Below are positions 12,652 to 25,965 of a DNA stretch of 64,000 bases, one piece after another. A program made the position numbers and the translations under genes. How positions within the stretch are numbered: the first letter of the stretch is position 1; every line of letters starts with the position of its first letter. This DNA is from Polytrichum commune (Eukaryota > Streptophyta > Polytrichopsida > Polytrichales > Polytrichaceae): positions 32,424,001 to 32,488,000 of the forward strand of contig OX485806.1 of NCBI GenBank assembly GCA_950295325.1. Reading direction: 5' to 3'. The notes under the pieces were generated by a model that was not told where the DNA came from, ran no database searches, and saw only the letters and a program-made list of their open reading frames with translations.

Positions 12652-13071
12652 CAACAAGAAAACGATAGAACCGTGAGGCTCTGTCCTTTACTATGAAAGA
12701 CTATAATTATAGTTCTCCACTTTGCTCATGCCAATCCATGGCTATTTACTATACCAAACCTTTCTTGGATTTTATGCACCTTCTTCTCAAATGTTGGTCA
12801 AGGATTTTGATATCACCTGAAATTTTTAGAATAAATAATCAAGAACTGCCAAAATAACTATAGTTAACTAGATTTCTTTCAATGCATTTTAGGAAGCAAT
12901 TATAGTTCTATATATACATATATAATTATAGTTAATGTCCACATTACATAAAGTGGACCAAAAATAACAAGAACAAGTAACGTCCAAGTGTGAATGCAAA
13001 GTGGTTAGGAAATTTGCTCTTGAAACGAAGAAGTTGATGCATAGTCTCTATCCTACAAACAGAGCCAATAA
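12652..13071 (+). repeat. dispersed repeat, copy 1 (inverted partner at 40.5-40.9 kb)
   Basis: The whole 420 bp matches the reverse complement of 40507-40932 at roughly nine bases in ten by eye. It includes an internal CTATAGTTAACTAGAT palindrome-rich part and the coding-like end VRK(F/Y)ALETKKLMHSL. Copy 1 runs straight into the LINE 3' coding region; copy 2 does not. Confidence 0.8.
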
Positions 13072-13850
13072 ATGTCATGTTACATGTCTAGATACACAAT
13101 TTCTAGTAGTGATAGATAAAATACTATCAAATGACTTTTGGATGAATCCCGCCATCACAAATAAGCAAAAAATATGCCTAATAAAGTTCCGAACTGGACA
13201 ATATATGGGCCACGCCCGAAAACAACTTTTCTTTGGCAGAGAAGCCTTCCCATCGCGAACATGTCCTATCTGCAACTCAACAGATGCGGATACATGACTA
13301 CACGTACTACTTAAATGCAAACAACAACACGTCCATGCACTAATAACAAAAAGGCATAACAAAGCGGTATGGGAAATACACAAACTCATTGTATCAACTC
13401 GAATATCAAGACATTATACATTAATGAATGCAAGAACGCAGGAACGCATAATGAACTACCCTAAGAAAATACAATTCCCCCATGGTTACTTCCATGTATA
13501 TGTGATACCCAAAGATGTCATTGCAACGCTAGGCTCAAACCAGACATACTATGCATCATAGGCCATCCATATAACCACCCCCCCCCCCCCCATAAACCCC
13601 TACACCTGATATCATCATACATTTCATCGAATTCACATTTTGCAATGATAGACTCGCCACTGAAACCCTAGACAAAAAAATCATAAAATACCAACCACTT
13701 ATAAACAACATCATAACTAAGGGTTGGAACATAGCCCCGCTCATGGTACTAGTTGCGGGAGCAAGAGGCACAACACATATCCCATCAATGAAAAAATTGG
13801 AAACAATGTTCACACTCCCTATCAAAAAAAAAAAAAACACGTTTAAACAA
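13072..13850 (+). mobile_element. LINE 3' region: zinc knuckle and restriction-like endonuclease domain
   Basis: Reading + strand: KICLIKFRTGQYMGHARKQ, then a C-x2-C-x8-H-x4-C finger (CPIC, His and Cys near 13263-13320), then KRHN near 13350. A second frame starting near 13606 gives PDIIIHFIEFTFCNDR, K..KYQPL, and LVAGARGTTH. CCHC finger, RHN and PD...E/D order is the signature layout of the restriction-like endonuclease of R2/NeSL/Dualen-type non-LTR elements. The frame is broken by a TGA at about 13294, a stop near 13558 and a C-run at about 13578. The element ends in an A-rich stretch near 13826. A pseudogene; assignment to a specific clade is inference. Confidence 0.6.
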
Positions 13851-14166
13851 ATTACATAATTGCCTCACAATATGCACATTCCATATTAGTCCACAAACAA
13901 AGGCTAGAAAATTGACAAACTATTAATGATCTCCAAGACCTCTCATAAATAAATAAAACTCCCAACCCAATAAAGACCCCCCCCACTAACTACCCCAAAC
14001 AAGGCCCATACATAATAAATGGCTACTGAAATTTACTATTGGTTACTAAATATAGTATATATGTCTTGCAAAGGGTTTGTATATCCTAGGCCTAGGATGT
14101 TCTACGAACATACACTTTATTCACTTTGGCCTCCTCCGGAGACCGGAGTTCTTCTTCTTATGTTAA

Positions 14167-14660
14167 GGGCCATTTCACACACGAGACTGAGAGTCCGTGA
14201 CCATTACACTTCAAGCACTCTCGTTGGTGGAAAAGGCAGAGCCGGTCCAAGTTCACTTCACACTACGCTTGAGGGACCAACGGAGTATGTGAATGCAAGA
14301 TGGATGTAAAGTCTACATGGATTCCTACGTGGCATCAAATGGATAATGTTTCATGGTCACTTGGACTATTTTCAAAAACCATCTCTTGGAGGTAGTCTAA
14401 CACAAAACCGGGAGACCATGGCACTAGGAATACTCACAACTGTTGATTTATTTTATTTTATCATGTTTGAGGACCTACATGAATAGAAATTCATTGAAAT
14501 AGTATTTGGTTGAGGGCCCGGTCACATATGGCTTCACACTACACTTGAGGCTCTGTGAACACACTGATTTTGAAGGTGTCTTGGGACGGCCTTTGGACAC
14601 TTTCTTTTGAGCTCTCACTATTTCATGGTCACGGCTCTTGGCTCGTGTGTGAAGTGGCCC
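14167..14660 (+). mobile_element. PIF/Harbinger (Tourist)-type MITE, copy 1
   Basis: The left end GGGCCATTTCACACACGAG and the inverted right end GGGCCACTTCACACACGAG differ at one base, and the inverted similarity continues inward to the GTGACCAT region. A TAA triplet flanks each side (14164-14166 and 14661-14663), the 3-bp TWA duplication typical of Harbinger elements. At 494 bp without a transposase it is non-autonomous. A second copy in inverse orientation lies at 37459-38943. Confidence 0.85.
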
Positions 14661-17600
14661 TAAGTTATGCCTTCATATTGAAGAACTTCATTTATGTCAA
14701 GCCTAAATTATACTTTGAAAGAATCATAGAGTTTTTGCTAAACCTCCCTTTGAAGTTCCAAGACCGATCGTCCATGTCTCCTCACACTAAGTATCTAGAG
14801 GATCTTTATAGTGACATTTTGTCAAAGAGAGATACGACGTCAATCTAGGAAGGTTAGCGAGAATTAGGGACACTTCACCTTTATCATCACCACGAGCTTG
14901 TATGCAAACTTGATGAGAATTTACAAAGTAGGGCTATGGGGTAAGTGCTACTGCCCCATGTTGGAGGTGATCCTCCTAGTTTCCATGTGCAAGGGGGCCC
15001 TCTACGGGTTGTGGGGGGGGGGGGGGTGGTCGTGAATTATGTATAAGGTTTTGTGTGTTAATATGGGTACCCTAAGGGTGGGTGTTACGTTGGCAAGTTA
15101 GCCTCAATGGTGTCGATGTGAGTTGGGTTTGATTCATTGGTTTGGTAGCTACATTTCCTCAAAATTGTCACATGTCACTCATACATTGATTGTATCCCAA
15201 GTGCAAATTATATCATAGATCACAAATAAAGATGAAATAATTAATGCCGTACACTATTTAATTGCATAGCATATCAATTATTCACATATCATCATCACTA
15301 GCAACGTGAATAATAATTATGTGTGTATTTATCTATAAAATATTCTGATCTTATCATGCCATTGTTCATAAAATTGGTTAGTTTCAATATTTTAAACTAT
15401 GTTATGATGCCCTTGGAAATCTGAGTAGGCAAAAATATTTTTATATTTGGAGTACATCAATGTTGGTGCATTATAGGTTGCAATGTTGTGGCTCAAGTGC
15501 ATTTCCACATTTAAGATTCCAAGCATTGAATATGAATACTTAAGTGAGGTCAATCCCCATAAATTTGAAAACATTCATACAATTTAAACTTAAATGGCTT
15601 GATGGTCATCATTCACCAAGAACAACTACACATGGTTTAGTACCTTTCATTCAACAATTCTCTCTTTTGTCTTCTCTCACATAATCATATATTATCATAT
15701 AAAAAATTATAGGGTTGAGCATATCAACAATTTTAAACAAATCAAGGTCCTCATATTTACTAAGTTTGATGACACAACTCTTACACATGACATTATTAGA
15801 TCCAGAACAATGTTCCATGGGACTAACAATATTATGTGGAATATTATGGATATTCCCATTTATCAGTTTGAATATTGAAAATATTCAATGGAATATTGTT
15901 AGTCCTACATAACAATGTTATGAATCTGAATAATGTTATGTATGCTTGTGCATGTGTTGCTTGACTTCTAAGAGACATATTGTACACAAGGAGAAACCAA
16001 TCTCATAGGACTATTTGCCAAGGCGGCTTGTCACATAACCTTCATAATGTTTTCATCCGTACCTCTATTTGTTCCTCAAGAACAATTGCAAATGGGAAAT
16101 TTTGTAGTTCCTTCCACTCGTCAATACTCGTATCATTTTTTTCTATTCATAGTGTTCTTGATATTGTATCATTGTACTTCCCTCTAATCTCTCACATGAT
16201 AACCTCTTCCATTTTTTCTTCAATGCAATCTTGATAGTCCAATGCATTCCCCCGTTAATATCAAAACATGTAAACCCAGTAGGCGCAACTCTAATGCACT
16301 CATGCTTGCACACGTATTCCTTGAGTTCCAAGAGACTCGTTGTTGACACTAACACAGTGGACGGAGGAGATCAGGGGAGGATGGTTACATCTGTCAAATC
16401 CGACGGTCGAGAAAGCATAGGCAACGTGGCCTCACCAAAAGCCAGAAGCTGCTTTCATCGCCCATAGACTTCTTCTCGATAAGGAAATTTCACTCAAAAT
16501 GTTATGAGATCTCATTGCTCCTCCTCCACTCCACTATGTTCCCAAAAAATTTCATACGTTTCCCAAGAATAATTGGGAAGGGGAGTGGTGTAATTCCCTC
16601 TTCTCATTCAAACCCTCATCTCTATTGGCTTTTATATATGTTTTTATGTCTCCCTCATCTCACACCACCATGCATTTCAAATCCAAATTTTACATGACTC
16701 CACAAATCAATGACCTCGTGGTCTTGGCATGCTACACATTATATAGAAAAGAGTCGTGGGTGTCTTATACAATAACTAACAACAAACTTCAACAATAACC
16801 TATTATAACCTTTAAATGGCATATATACAATCCAAACACATAAAAAATGAGATCATACTATTTCATATAAACATAATTCTTATGAAGTTTAAAAAAATGT
16901 AAAAGCAAGTGCCTCAATCACCCCCATTAAAATTATTGATAGGTGTCGATTAATTTAAAATTAAGTTTTATGTTTCACTTCATTACTTTTAATTTACAAA
17001 CACCTCAAATTTTTGTGTAAGTCATTTTTGATACTTAAATAATATAATTTTGTAAAATATTATATTTTCACATATTTCTTTTGAGGCAAATCTTATTGCA
17101 TGTGCATATAATACATCACAATTAACATAGTTACATACATAAATACATTTTTTGGGTGCCATATTTTGTCTATAAATTGTTAAAACTTGGGCACCTCTAG
17201 TTAATATATATATATATAAAGTTTGTTGACTAAGATAAGCACATAATACTAGGGTCAAATGTTAAATTTCAAAATCAAGCTTGAATTATATAATATAATA
17301 TTATGTTTATTTTAACATACTTTTTAGAATGTGTATAGACCATAATGTGCAAACACACCTTGTAGTGAGATCAACATTCACAAACTATCCTACCTAGGCG
17401 GCTTCAATGCAAAGCATAACACCTCATAATAGGCCCAATGTTTTGGGTCCAAATTCAAATTTTTTGAAAAAAAAGTTGAATGCTTGAATCTTATATTGGA
17501 ATTAACAAGCACATAATCCTTATGTTCTTGTGCCTGCCACCTGGATTACTTGTCTTCCAAGAGACTCATTGTCGAGAATGTAAAAGCAATTTCATTCATA

Positions 17601-17700
17601 CGGTACCAAACACTTATGTAAGGTAGAATTCCCAAGAGAGGTCCACCCCACTCCACCGCGTTCCCAAACGTTCCCATCCATCCTCGCAACAACAGGTTGT
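14661..17700. other. gene-free AT-rich intergenic block
   Basis: No supported gene. Contains a G-run near 15016, a small hairpin at 15818-15909, and three related snippets of the form CT(T/A)C(C/T)AAGAGAC near 15965, 16325 and 17550 followed by ATTGT/GTTGT, which look like parts of one old repeat. The rest is AT-rich and featureless to me. Confidence 0.5.
15818..15909. repeat. short foldback (inverted repeat) sequence
   Basis: GGACTAACAATATT at the left is matched in inverse by AATATTGTTAGTCC at the right, with further TGGAATATT-like similarity inside. About 92 bp in total; could be a minimal MITE remnant. Confidence 0.55.
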
Positions 17701-18875
17701 GAAGGAGGAGCACGTTCCCTAGTGGCGTTCCCTAGTGGCGTTCCCTTCACTCATCACAGCACCCTCGTCTCTCTGGGCCCCCCCTTTCATTCTGTCGTCT
17801 GTGTTCTCTCTCTCTCTCTCTCTCTCTTCTTCTCCCTCACACAGCCGCCTCTTCGCTTCCCTTCCTTTCTTTCTGCGCACACACACTCTTGCACACAGAC
17901 TCACTCCGCCTCCCCCTTGGCTCGCGTCCCCTTACGATACCCACCCGATACACGGGCCCATACACCGACGCTGCCATTGATGCTGTAACAACTCCATGTC
18001 TGCCTGGCGCCCCGGTCCTGCACCCGGGCGTGGCCCAAGCTGCGGGCGGGCGGCGCATGAGCTTGCAGTCCCCATGGTGCATGGCCACAATTTGTAGTGG
18101 AGGGAGGGCGAGAGCGAGACGGAGAGAGAGAGAGAGAGGGAGAGGGAGAGGGAGAGGGAGAGGGAGGGTTTGGATTGCGGACCGGGGAGGGAGGGATGCT
18201 GGAGCTTGAGGAGGAGTTCATCGTTTCGGTGTTGGGGGATGTGAAGTTTCGGCGACGGACTTTCTCGTGCGATATATATATATATATTTGCTTTTTACAA
18301 AAGAAGGTGAGGAATTGGAGGTAATCGGAGCGGCGGTCGGGTGAATGAATGTGGGAAGAGTGGTGAGGGTTGTGGGGGAGGTCGTGGTTATGTGTGTGGA
18401 GTGTGTGTAAGGATGTGTTTTGTATGTTTGTGTATGTCTGTTTGTTGGTGCCGTGGTTTTGAGGAGTGGGAGTCAGAGGGAGATGAGGAATTCGGTGTCG
18501 GGAGGAGCTTTGTGCGGTTAGGGATGTTGAAGTATGGTATTTTTTTTCTGAATGTGTGATGGTGGCGTGGCATGAGTTTTAGACTTGGTTTTGGATGGAG
18601 CCATGTGGAATCCAGTCATCGGGTGATGGGAGTGGGATGAGTGGTGATAAAGTCAAGAGTGGTGATTTGATGCTACTGTGTGTGTGGATGCTTTTGTTGC
18701 GTGCTTTTGTGTCAGATTGAGGAATCTGGCGTGTGGAAGGGAGGAAGAGTAGGGGGAATTGGATCTCGGTGCGGTTGGAGATGGAGGCAGTGGTATTAGG
18801 GTGGAGGAGGCGGGGGTGCCCGGCGGTCAGGTTTTTGTAGCTTTTGAGTTGGTGGAAGGGGTGACGATTGGCGAG
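17701..18875 (+). promoter_or_regulatory. presumed SIN3 promoter and 5' UTR
   Basis: GC-rich, strongly strand-skewed sequence before the SIN3 start: CT microsatellite at about 17805-17828, GA/GGGAGA tract at about 18117-18167, and a TA run at about 18271-18286. CT and GA tracts are common in plant core promoters and 5' UTRs. The short frames here are low-complexity by-products. The transcription start cannot be placed. Confidence 0.45.
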
Positions 18876-21800
18876 ATGAAGAAGCGAGACAGGGTGGAAG
18901 ATGAGAACGGTGGCGAGATGATGAAGAAGCGAGCTGCTTCGGGGCCAAGGGCGGAGGCGTCGTCCGAACAACAAACGGCCGGGAATAATCAAACGACCGC
19001 AAGCGGCCAGCGTCTGACCACAGACGATGCTCTTAACTATCTGAAAGCGGTGAAGGATAAATTCAAGGATGACAAGGATAAGTATGACGAGTTTCTAGAA
19101 GTCATGAAGGACTTCAAAGCGCAGCGGATAGACACAGCGGGCGTGATTGCGCGAGTAAAAGACCTGTTCAAAGGCCACAGGGCATTGATTCTCGGTTTCA
19201 ACACTTTTCTCCCTAAAGGCTACGAGATCACGCTCCCTGAGGAACCCTCCACAACCGCTGACAACAACAAGAAACCGCCTGCTGTGGAGTTCGATCAAGC
19301 GATCAACTATGTGAACAAGATCAAGGCGAGGTTCCAGACGGATGAGCATGTGTACAAGGCATTCTTGGAGATTCTTAACATGTATCGAAAGGGTAACAAG
19401 ACCATCATTGAGGTGTACCAGGAGGTGGCTACTCTGTTTGAGAACCATGCCGATCTGTTGGAAGAGTTCACTTACTTTCTCCCCGGAGGCGCCTCCATAG
19501 CTGCCCCTCATCATCCTGTCGCTAAACCCGTGCATCATCCAGGCTCACGTGGCCGTGATGACAAACTTGGCAAGCATTCAGGGGAGAAGCTCGTGGTCCC
19601 TAAGAAAGAAAAGTCCGTCATTATGCATCCCGAACGAGATCGGGATCGGGACCCCGAACGGCGAGCCGAAAAAGATCGCAAGAAGGGAGAGAAAGAGAGA
19701 GAGAAGAAGGAACCAGGGTATGTATCTAGTATGTATGTTCATTTTTATTGCCCATGGCATCAATCATCTCGAGCCTTCAGTTTCAGTCTTGCTTTTCTTT
19801 CTCCCTTGTTAAGGCATTCATGACTCTGTTACTTTGTAACATCGAGGGATCGTCATGACGACGTTGATGACGTGTTAATGTGTTGTGGGTTATTTTCACT
19901 ACAGGGATAGGAAGGAGAGGGTGGAGAGAGAGGATGGAGTGCGGGACAAAGATAAGGACTTGGATGCCATGCAGAGGTGTAAGAGGAAATCTGCGAGGAG
20001 GGCTGATGAGCTTATCCGAAAACAGTCGCAGGCTGGTGAAGGAGGGGAAGGGTTTACCGGTGGTCCTGCACCACCGGGTCCTGTGGATGACAAGAAGCTA
20101 GTCAAGCCTAGCTCCGTTCAATACCCTTTTTTCGATAAGGTGAAGGTGAGGTTGCGTAGCAGAGACACATACCAGGAGTTTTTGAAATGCCTCAACATTT
20201 TCAGCCAGGAGATCATCAGCCGTGCTGAGCTACAAACTCTAGTTGGTGACATTCTGGGCAAGCATGCTGATCTCATGGAAGGGTTCAATGAGTTCCTTAC
20301 ACATTGTGAGAATGTGGAGGGCTATCTGGCGGGGGTGTTCAGTGGCCGGAAGCTGGGGGACTTCATAGAGGAGACGCCAGTGAAGGCTGTGAAAGTAGAG
20401 AAGGAGCCTGATAGGGATAGGAATCGGGACAGGGAGAAAGATAGGGATAGGGAAAGGGAGAGGGACAGAGAAAGGGAGCGAGATATCAAGCCAGTTCACA
20501 TCGTTAAGGAGGGTGGTGGTCACAAAGTCTCAACAGGTGGCAGTAAGGACAAGTTTATCAACAAACCTATTTCTGAACTGGATCTCTCAAACTGTGATCG
20601 GTGCACGCCGAGCTACCGACTGCTCCCAAAGCATTACCCAAGGCCTTTGTCAAGTCACCGCACGCCACTAGGCAATGCGGTTCTCAATGACAGCTGGGTG
20701 TCTGTTACTTCGGGTAGTGAAGACTACTCTTTCAAGCACATGCGGAAAAACCAGTACGAGGAGAGCTTGTTCCGTTGTGAAGATGACCGATTTGAGCTGG
20801 ACATGCTTTTAGAATCAACTGCAGTGACTGCGAAGCTCGTGGGTGAATACTCTGATAAGCAAGCTGAAGCGGCTGCGAAACAAGAGCCTCCCACTACTGT
20901 AGATGAGTACCTCTCTCCGATAAATGTCAGGTGTATTGAGCGCATCTATGGTGATCATGGACTCGACATCATTGATGCTCTTCGCAAGAATACAGTCAAA
21001 GCTATGCCAGTGATACACTCTCGGCTCAAACAGAAGCAAGAAGAGTGGACTAAATGCCGCACTGACATGAACAAGGTATGGGCTGAAGTTTATGCCAAGA
21101 ATTGCTACAAGGCTTTGGACCATCGCAGTTTCTACTTCAGACAGCAGGACAAGAAGGCCCTCAGCACCAAGGGGCTTCTAGCAGAAATCAAGGAGTCTAA
21201 TGACAAGAAGAGGAGAGAGGATGACACTATGGTAGCCATTGCTGCTGGCAATCGCAGGCCATTACTTCCCGATTTGCGTTACGAGTTTTCAGATCCCTCC
21301 ATTCATGAAGATTTGTATCAAATAATCAAGTATTCATCGGAGGAGGTCAGCAGCTCTCGCGAACAAAAAGAGAAGGTCATGCGGCTATGGACAACATTTA
21401 TAGAGCCTTTTTTTGGGATTGCCCCTCGTCTACATGGGGCTGAAGATATGGAGGATGCTGCCAAGGTCAAGTCTTTGGAACCAAATGGGAGCCAGACAAG
21501 TGCCCATGAAAGTGGTGCTAGTGAAGGGGAAGAAACTCCACCTGAAGCTGTTGGTTCAGCAACAGATTTGAAAGCTCTTGTTCCCATGGAAGAGTTGGCC
21601 ACAGCTACAAGCACCCTGGAAAATACTGCTGTGGAGAGGTTGGGAACAAGACATATGGGAATTACAAATGGAGATACTGAGGCTCCGCTTGGTGGTGGTT
21701 ACATCAATGCAGAGGGTGTTGGAACTGCTCATCATCGAACTGAGGCGCCTGCAGACTTCAATACTCTGCAAGGTACCGGAATGCCAGGTTCAGTCCCTAT

Positions 21801-24410
21801 GAGGCCCTCTTCTGAAAGTTTAATAGAGAGTTCTACAATACTTCAAGCAAGGCCCAGCACTGAAGGCCCAGCTGGATTACCTCCACAAACCACTGGGCGG
21901 TTGCTCAGTGACAGTGCAGCGGCTAAGCAGACTGGCAATGCACCCGAGAAAACAGAAACTGAGGGAAGATCAAATGCGGGACTTGCAGAGAGCAGACGGA
22001 CAGGCTCAAAACCCGAGGGCCTTGCTGCAATGATGGAAATCGATGGGAATATGGTTCTTACGAGGGGAGACAGAGAAGAAGGGGAGCTCTCACCTTCTCC
22101 TGAATTGGAGGACAGGACCAAATCCAAATTCAATCCTAGTCGAGGAATGGAGGAGAATGGCCTTATGAAAGACTTTGTCCATGACGATGAGGACGTGGAA
22201 GGTGTTGGGGGAACTGAAATGGATCATTACCAAGGTAAAGCTTGCCTTGTCTCCTGTAACCCTACATTTATTTCTTCCCATCATTCTGGCTTGCAGTAGC
22301 ATGTACTCGGTTACCTCAACATCTAGCTCTCTAGCACTAATATGTGTTCCTTTGTGTTCATCTTTATGGTCTTGCTTTATCCCAACCTCATCTTTGGTTA
22401 TTTTAGTGTCAATTGCTTGCCTTTATACTACATCAAGTGTTTCAGGCTTTAGACATTTCACAACATAGGAGGAACTCTGAAGAAAATGTTATTTACCTGT
22501 ACTGTGAAGTGTCACACCAAATGTGCTTGCTTCTATGCTTCTCAACTTTTCATAGATCTTGTATCATTGTTTTGTATTCTTACTTGCCTTGAATTTTAAA
22601 GGTCTGCGTACTTTTTTGTTTGAATCCTTCTAACTGTCCCACGAAATCCGTGGCACACAGATGCAGATGATGAAGGGGAGGAAAGTGCTCAGAAATCCAG
22701 TGAAGACAGTGACAATGCCTCTGAAGCGGGTGAGGAGGTTACCGGAAGTGAGTCTGGTGAGGACCAGTCTGAGCATGATGAGGAGGAAGAGGAGGAGGAG
22801 GATGAACAGGAAGGGAAGGCAGAGAGTGAAGGTGAGGCAGAAGGCATGGCAGATGCAGATGATGGAGATGGGGAGGGTAATTCTTCCCTGGCATCACCAG
22901 ATCGCTCATTTGCTTTGTGCAAGCCATTAGCAGCACATGTGGGTTCTGCAGAGGGGCTGGCAATAGGCTCCCAGACATGGAAGGATGGGAGAATATTCTA
23001 TGGAAATGATCTCTTTTATGTGCTTTTCAGGTTGGTTTACTGTGCTTGTACATGTTGTTTCTATTTGTCAGTTTTCAAAGATATGGTAAATTTGGCCTTT
23101 GAATGCTCCTACTATGTGTACATGATGCTAAGTCAAGACGTAGCCTCATGTAGAAGTCTGGATTTAGAGACTCATAATTGTAATTAAAATCTTTGTATGA
23201 TCCTGTGCCCTGTAGTAGGGCTATTGTGACCGTATTTGTCCAGTTGCGAATGCTTTAGGAGAACAGAACCTTATTACAAGTGCTTAATTTGTTCAGGCTT
23301 CATCAGACACTTTATGAACGAATGTTATCTGCAAAGACAAATGCAACATTGGCAGCCCAGAAGAAGACAAAAGATGGTGCTGCACCCAACTTGTATTCAA
23401 GGTTTATGCAGGTTCTTTACAGCTTACTGGATGGCTCTGTGGATAACTCAAAGTTCGAAGATGATTGTAGGGCAATAATTGGTACACAGTCTTATGTTCT
23501 ATTCACCCTGGACAAGCTTATATTCAAGCTGGTGAAGCAGTTACAAGCTGCAGTTGCAGATGATGTAGCTGTCAAGCTACTTTCACTTCATGCATATGAA
23601 AAGGCTGGTGAAGCTGTAGATATGGTCTATCATCTAAATGCTTCTGTGTTACTTCATGATGAAAATATTTACCGATTCGAGCACAGGCCCAGTGAAAATG
23701 AGTTGCTCATCCAGCTAATGGAGCCTGGGGGTTCAGAAAAACTGGAGGTGTCTGGCAACGCCTTAGAATCTTCATTTCAGAACTATTTAGACGACCTTTT
23801 TCTTTCAAGACCAACACGGAAGAATCACCGGGTTTTCATGCAAAGAAACAAGAAGAGAAAGCTTGCAAGTGAAGATGAAGATTTCATTCTTCAATGCGCA
23901 ATGGAGAATGTGAGGGTAGTGAATGGCCTGGAGTATAAGATTTCCTGCCACACTTCCAAGGTCTCTTATGTCCTTGACACTGAAGACATGTTCTTAAGGT
24001 GTGCTCCCCTCCGCTTAAAGAACCCTGATGGTCAAAGATTGAAGGAGAATGAGGAGGCTCGGCGGCGACATTCGTTTGGTAAATGGGTTGACCAGCAGTT
24101 TTTAAACAACAGGTGGGTTCTTGTCCCTTATTTAAGGATTGCATTGCCATCTAAGTCAATACTTGAACCTGTTTATTATTGTTTTTAATAGTGTCAAACG
24201 CTGCTCATTAGTTTCAGTGGATATTTTCTGGAGGCTGTCTTGTCCTTGCATCCTTGTACTGGATGCGACCAGCAATTCTTGATTCTTTCTGATTGCCAAG
24301 AGTTATTGGTTTTGGTGCTTGTTTTTGCAAATGTGTTTGCAGTACACTTATAAGGTTTTCTGGTGTGGTTGTTCAGTGTTTCTCACATTGAGCCATCTCA
24401 AATGGACTAG
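18876..24410 (+). CDS. SIN3: SIN3-type transcriptional corepressor (paired amphipathic helix protein)
   Basis: Scaffold of the nuclear Sin3/HDAC corepressor. Exons 18876-19717, 19905-22234, 22661-23030 and 23297 onward, phases consistent. PAH1 is at residues about 48-117 ([17 protein letters not shown]), PAH2 about 137-208 ([15 protein letters not shown]), PAH3 about 352-415 ([19 protein letters not shown]). Arg/Glu/Asp-rich stretches lie between PAH2 and PAH3 and after PAH3. The histone-deacetylase-interacting region is at about 500-590 ([22 protein letters not shown]). A long acidic segment (exon 3) precedes the Sin3 C-terminal domain ([20 protein letters not shown] through [14 protein letters not shown]). 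The start is the first ATG giving [14 protein letters not shown], like other plant SIN3 proteins. The 3' end is uncertain: a good donor at 24113 joins in frame to 24377-24410 (total 1,463 residues); read-through would stop at 24188 (1,477 residues). Confidence 0.92.
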
Positions 24411-25913
24411 TGGCTGCAAGGAATTCGAATCTAGGTAATCGTTATCTTCGCAATTATTCGCTTTAATGTGCTCCGTGATGCAAATGACTTAGTAACATTG
24501 TACTTGGAGGATGAAATTCTAGGATATCTCCTCACCCATTAGGCATATAACCTGTCAGATGCACTGGAATGGCAAATCTGGTTTATGCTAATTCCTTGCT
24601 CAGGGTGGTGTATACCAACATAAACCTTTGGTGCCTATCAAACTTGCAAGCGTGTATAGCCAGTCCCAGTGACCTTATACCAACTGATATCTCAAGAGCT
24701 TGTAGGTCTTAGTAAGACTTTTGAAGGTACTATCACACCATTTTTTCACGGTAAGAAGATCCAAGAACAATAAATTCCTGAAATCGAACAGAAAGGTGCC
24801 ACATTTTCTCTGGGTCATTTGGTGGATTTGTTCATGATTTTCGTTTACATGTGCAAAGCCAGCCTGTTTGGAAGGATTTGCCTCATCCAGAGGTGATTGA
24901 CAGGCAATATCTGATACTCTTGATACTCTTGATATCTTTTGAGAAATAATTGGGCTCATGAATTTTGGCGCAGAAGAACCACATTGAGGTCAGAGGGGTT
25001 TTATACTTATTGTCTTGTGGATCATCTCAACATTGTTACCAAATTTGATGTCTAAACTGTTCCTCTACTTGTGTCTGTATACAGGTACATTAAATTCTCT
25101 GGATTCAACATTGAGGCCACAGGAGGTCAATTTTGCTGTGTTCCACAAGAATGCTGGAGCATTTTGTAGACCTGGGAGACTTCTTGGGAGGACTCCTCCT
25201 GTACTTGTTATTGGTTCGTAATTGTGTATTTAAATAAAATTTTGGCAGATTTGAGAGCATTTTCATTGTATGGAACTTGCTTCTTGTGAAATGTATCCTT
25301 TTCCAAGTGGATGTTGCCTAGTACCTACCGGTTATCCAGTCTTTGTCCTCCATATGAATGCTGAAAATTACAGGGAAATAATAGTTGGACACAATAGTTA
25401 TTCTTCTAAAATCTCACCTGTGAATTTAGTTATTCTCACTAGAATTTTGCTACCAGGAACTCAAAATGCATCTCAGTGTCCAATAGTAGGCTACTGAGTT
25501 CACAACACTCTTTTCATATGTTCCGAAGACCAAATCATATAATGTCTTCGGAATGTACTCACTGAAGTTCTGTAGATTATTAGTTGGATCCTGGAGTACA
25601 TGCTCTGGCGGTGAGAGGGGTGAGGGCATTAGCACATACGAGTGCACCTCTCAACCATTCACCATAAAAACTCAAACTGTTATTGGTTTGAGGTGATCAA
25701 TCTCAAAAGACTTGGATTAGGCTAATTTTGGGTCTTTAAAGCTAATGCTGGTGTGGAATCAACTTTAGAAAATGACTCTTCCTATTTCAGGGCTTCTATG
25801 GTGCATGATTGAGAGGTACACTTGTATGTGATAATTCTCTGTTCTCCTCTTTGGCATATTGTACCTTCTTATAATTGGTGGGTTTTCATCGACGAACGGG
25901 GAGACGAACAGAC

Positions 25914-25965
25914 AGCTTTTCATTTTTGAATGCAAATCTAAGAGTGTTGTATAATCATAAACTGT
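25914..25965 (+). repeat. direct repeat, copy 1
   Basis: CTTTTCATTTTTGAATGCAA and the following AATCTAAGAGTGTTGT are shared with the copy at 27464-27515, about 1.55 kb away in the same orientation. Only this short segment matches, so an intact LTR pair is unlikely. Confidence 0.7.

Noticed and set aside
17719-18221. Several overlapping frames near 18 kb on both strands
   Set aside because: Low-complexity translations of CT/GA-rich leader sequence.
18097-18324. Glu/Gly/Arg-rich frame before SIN3
   Set aside because: It is a translation of a GA microsatellite and shows no domain.
22661-22930. 89-codon frame over SIN3 exon 3
   Set aside because: It is an alternate frame of the acidic SIN3 exon, whose proper frame joins both neighbours in phase.
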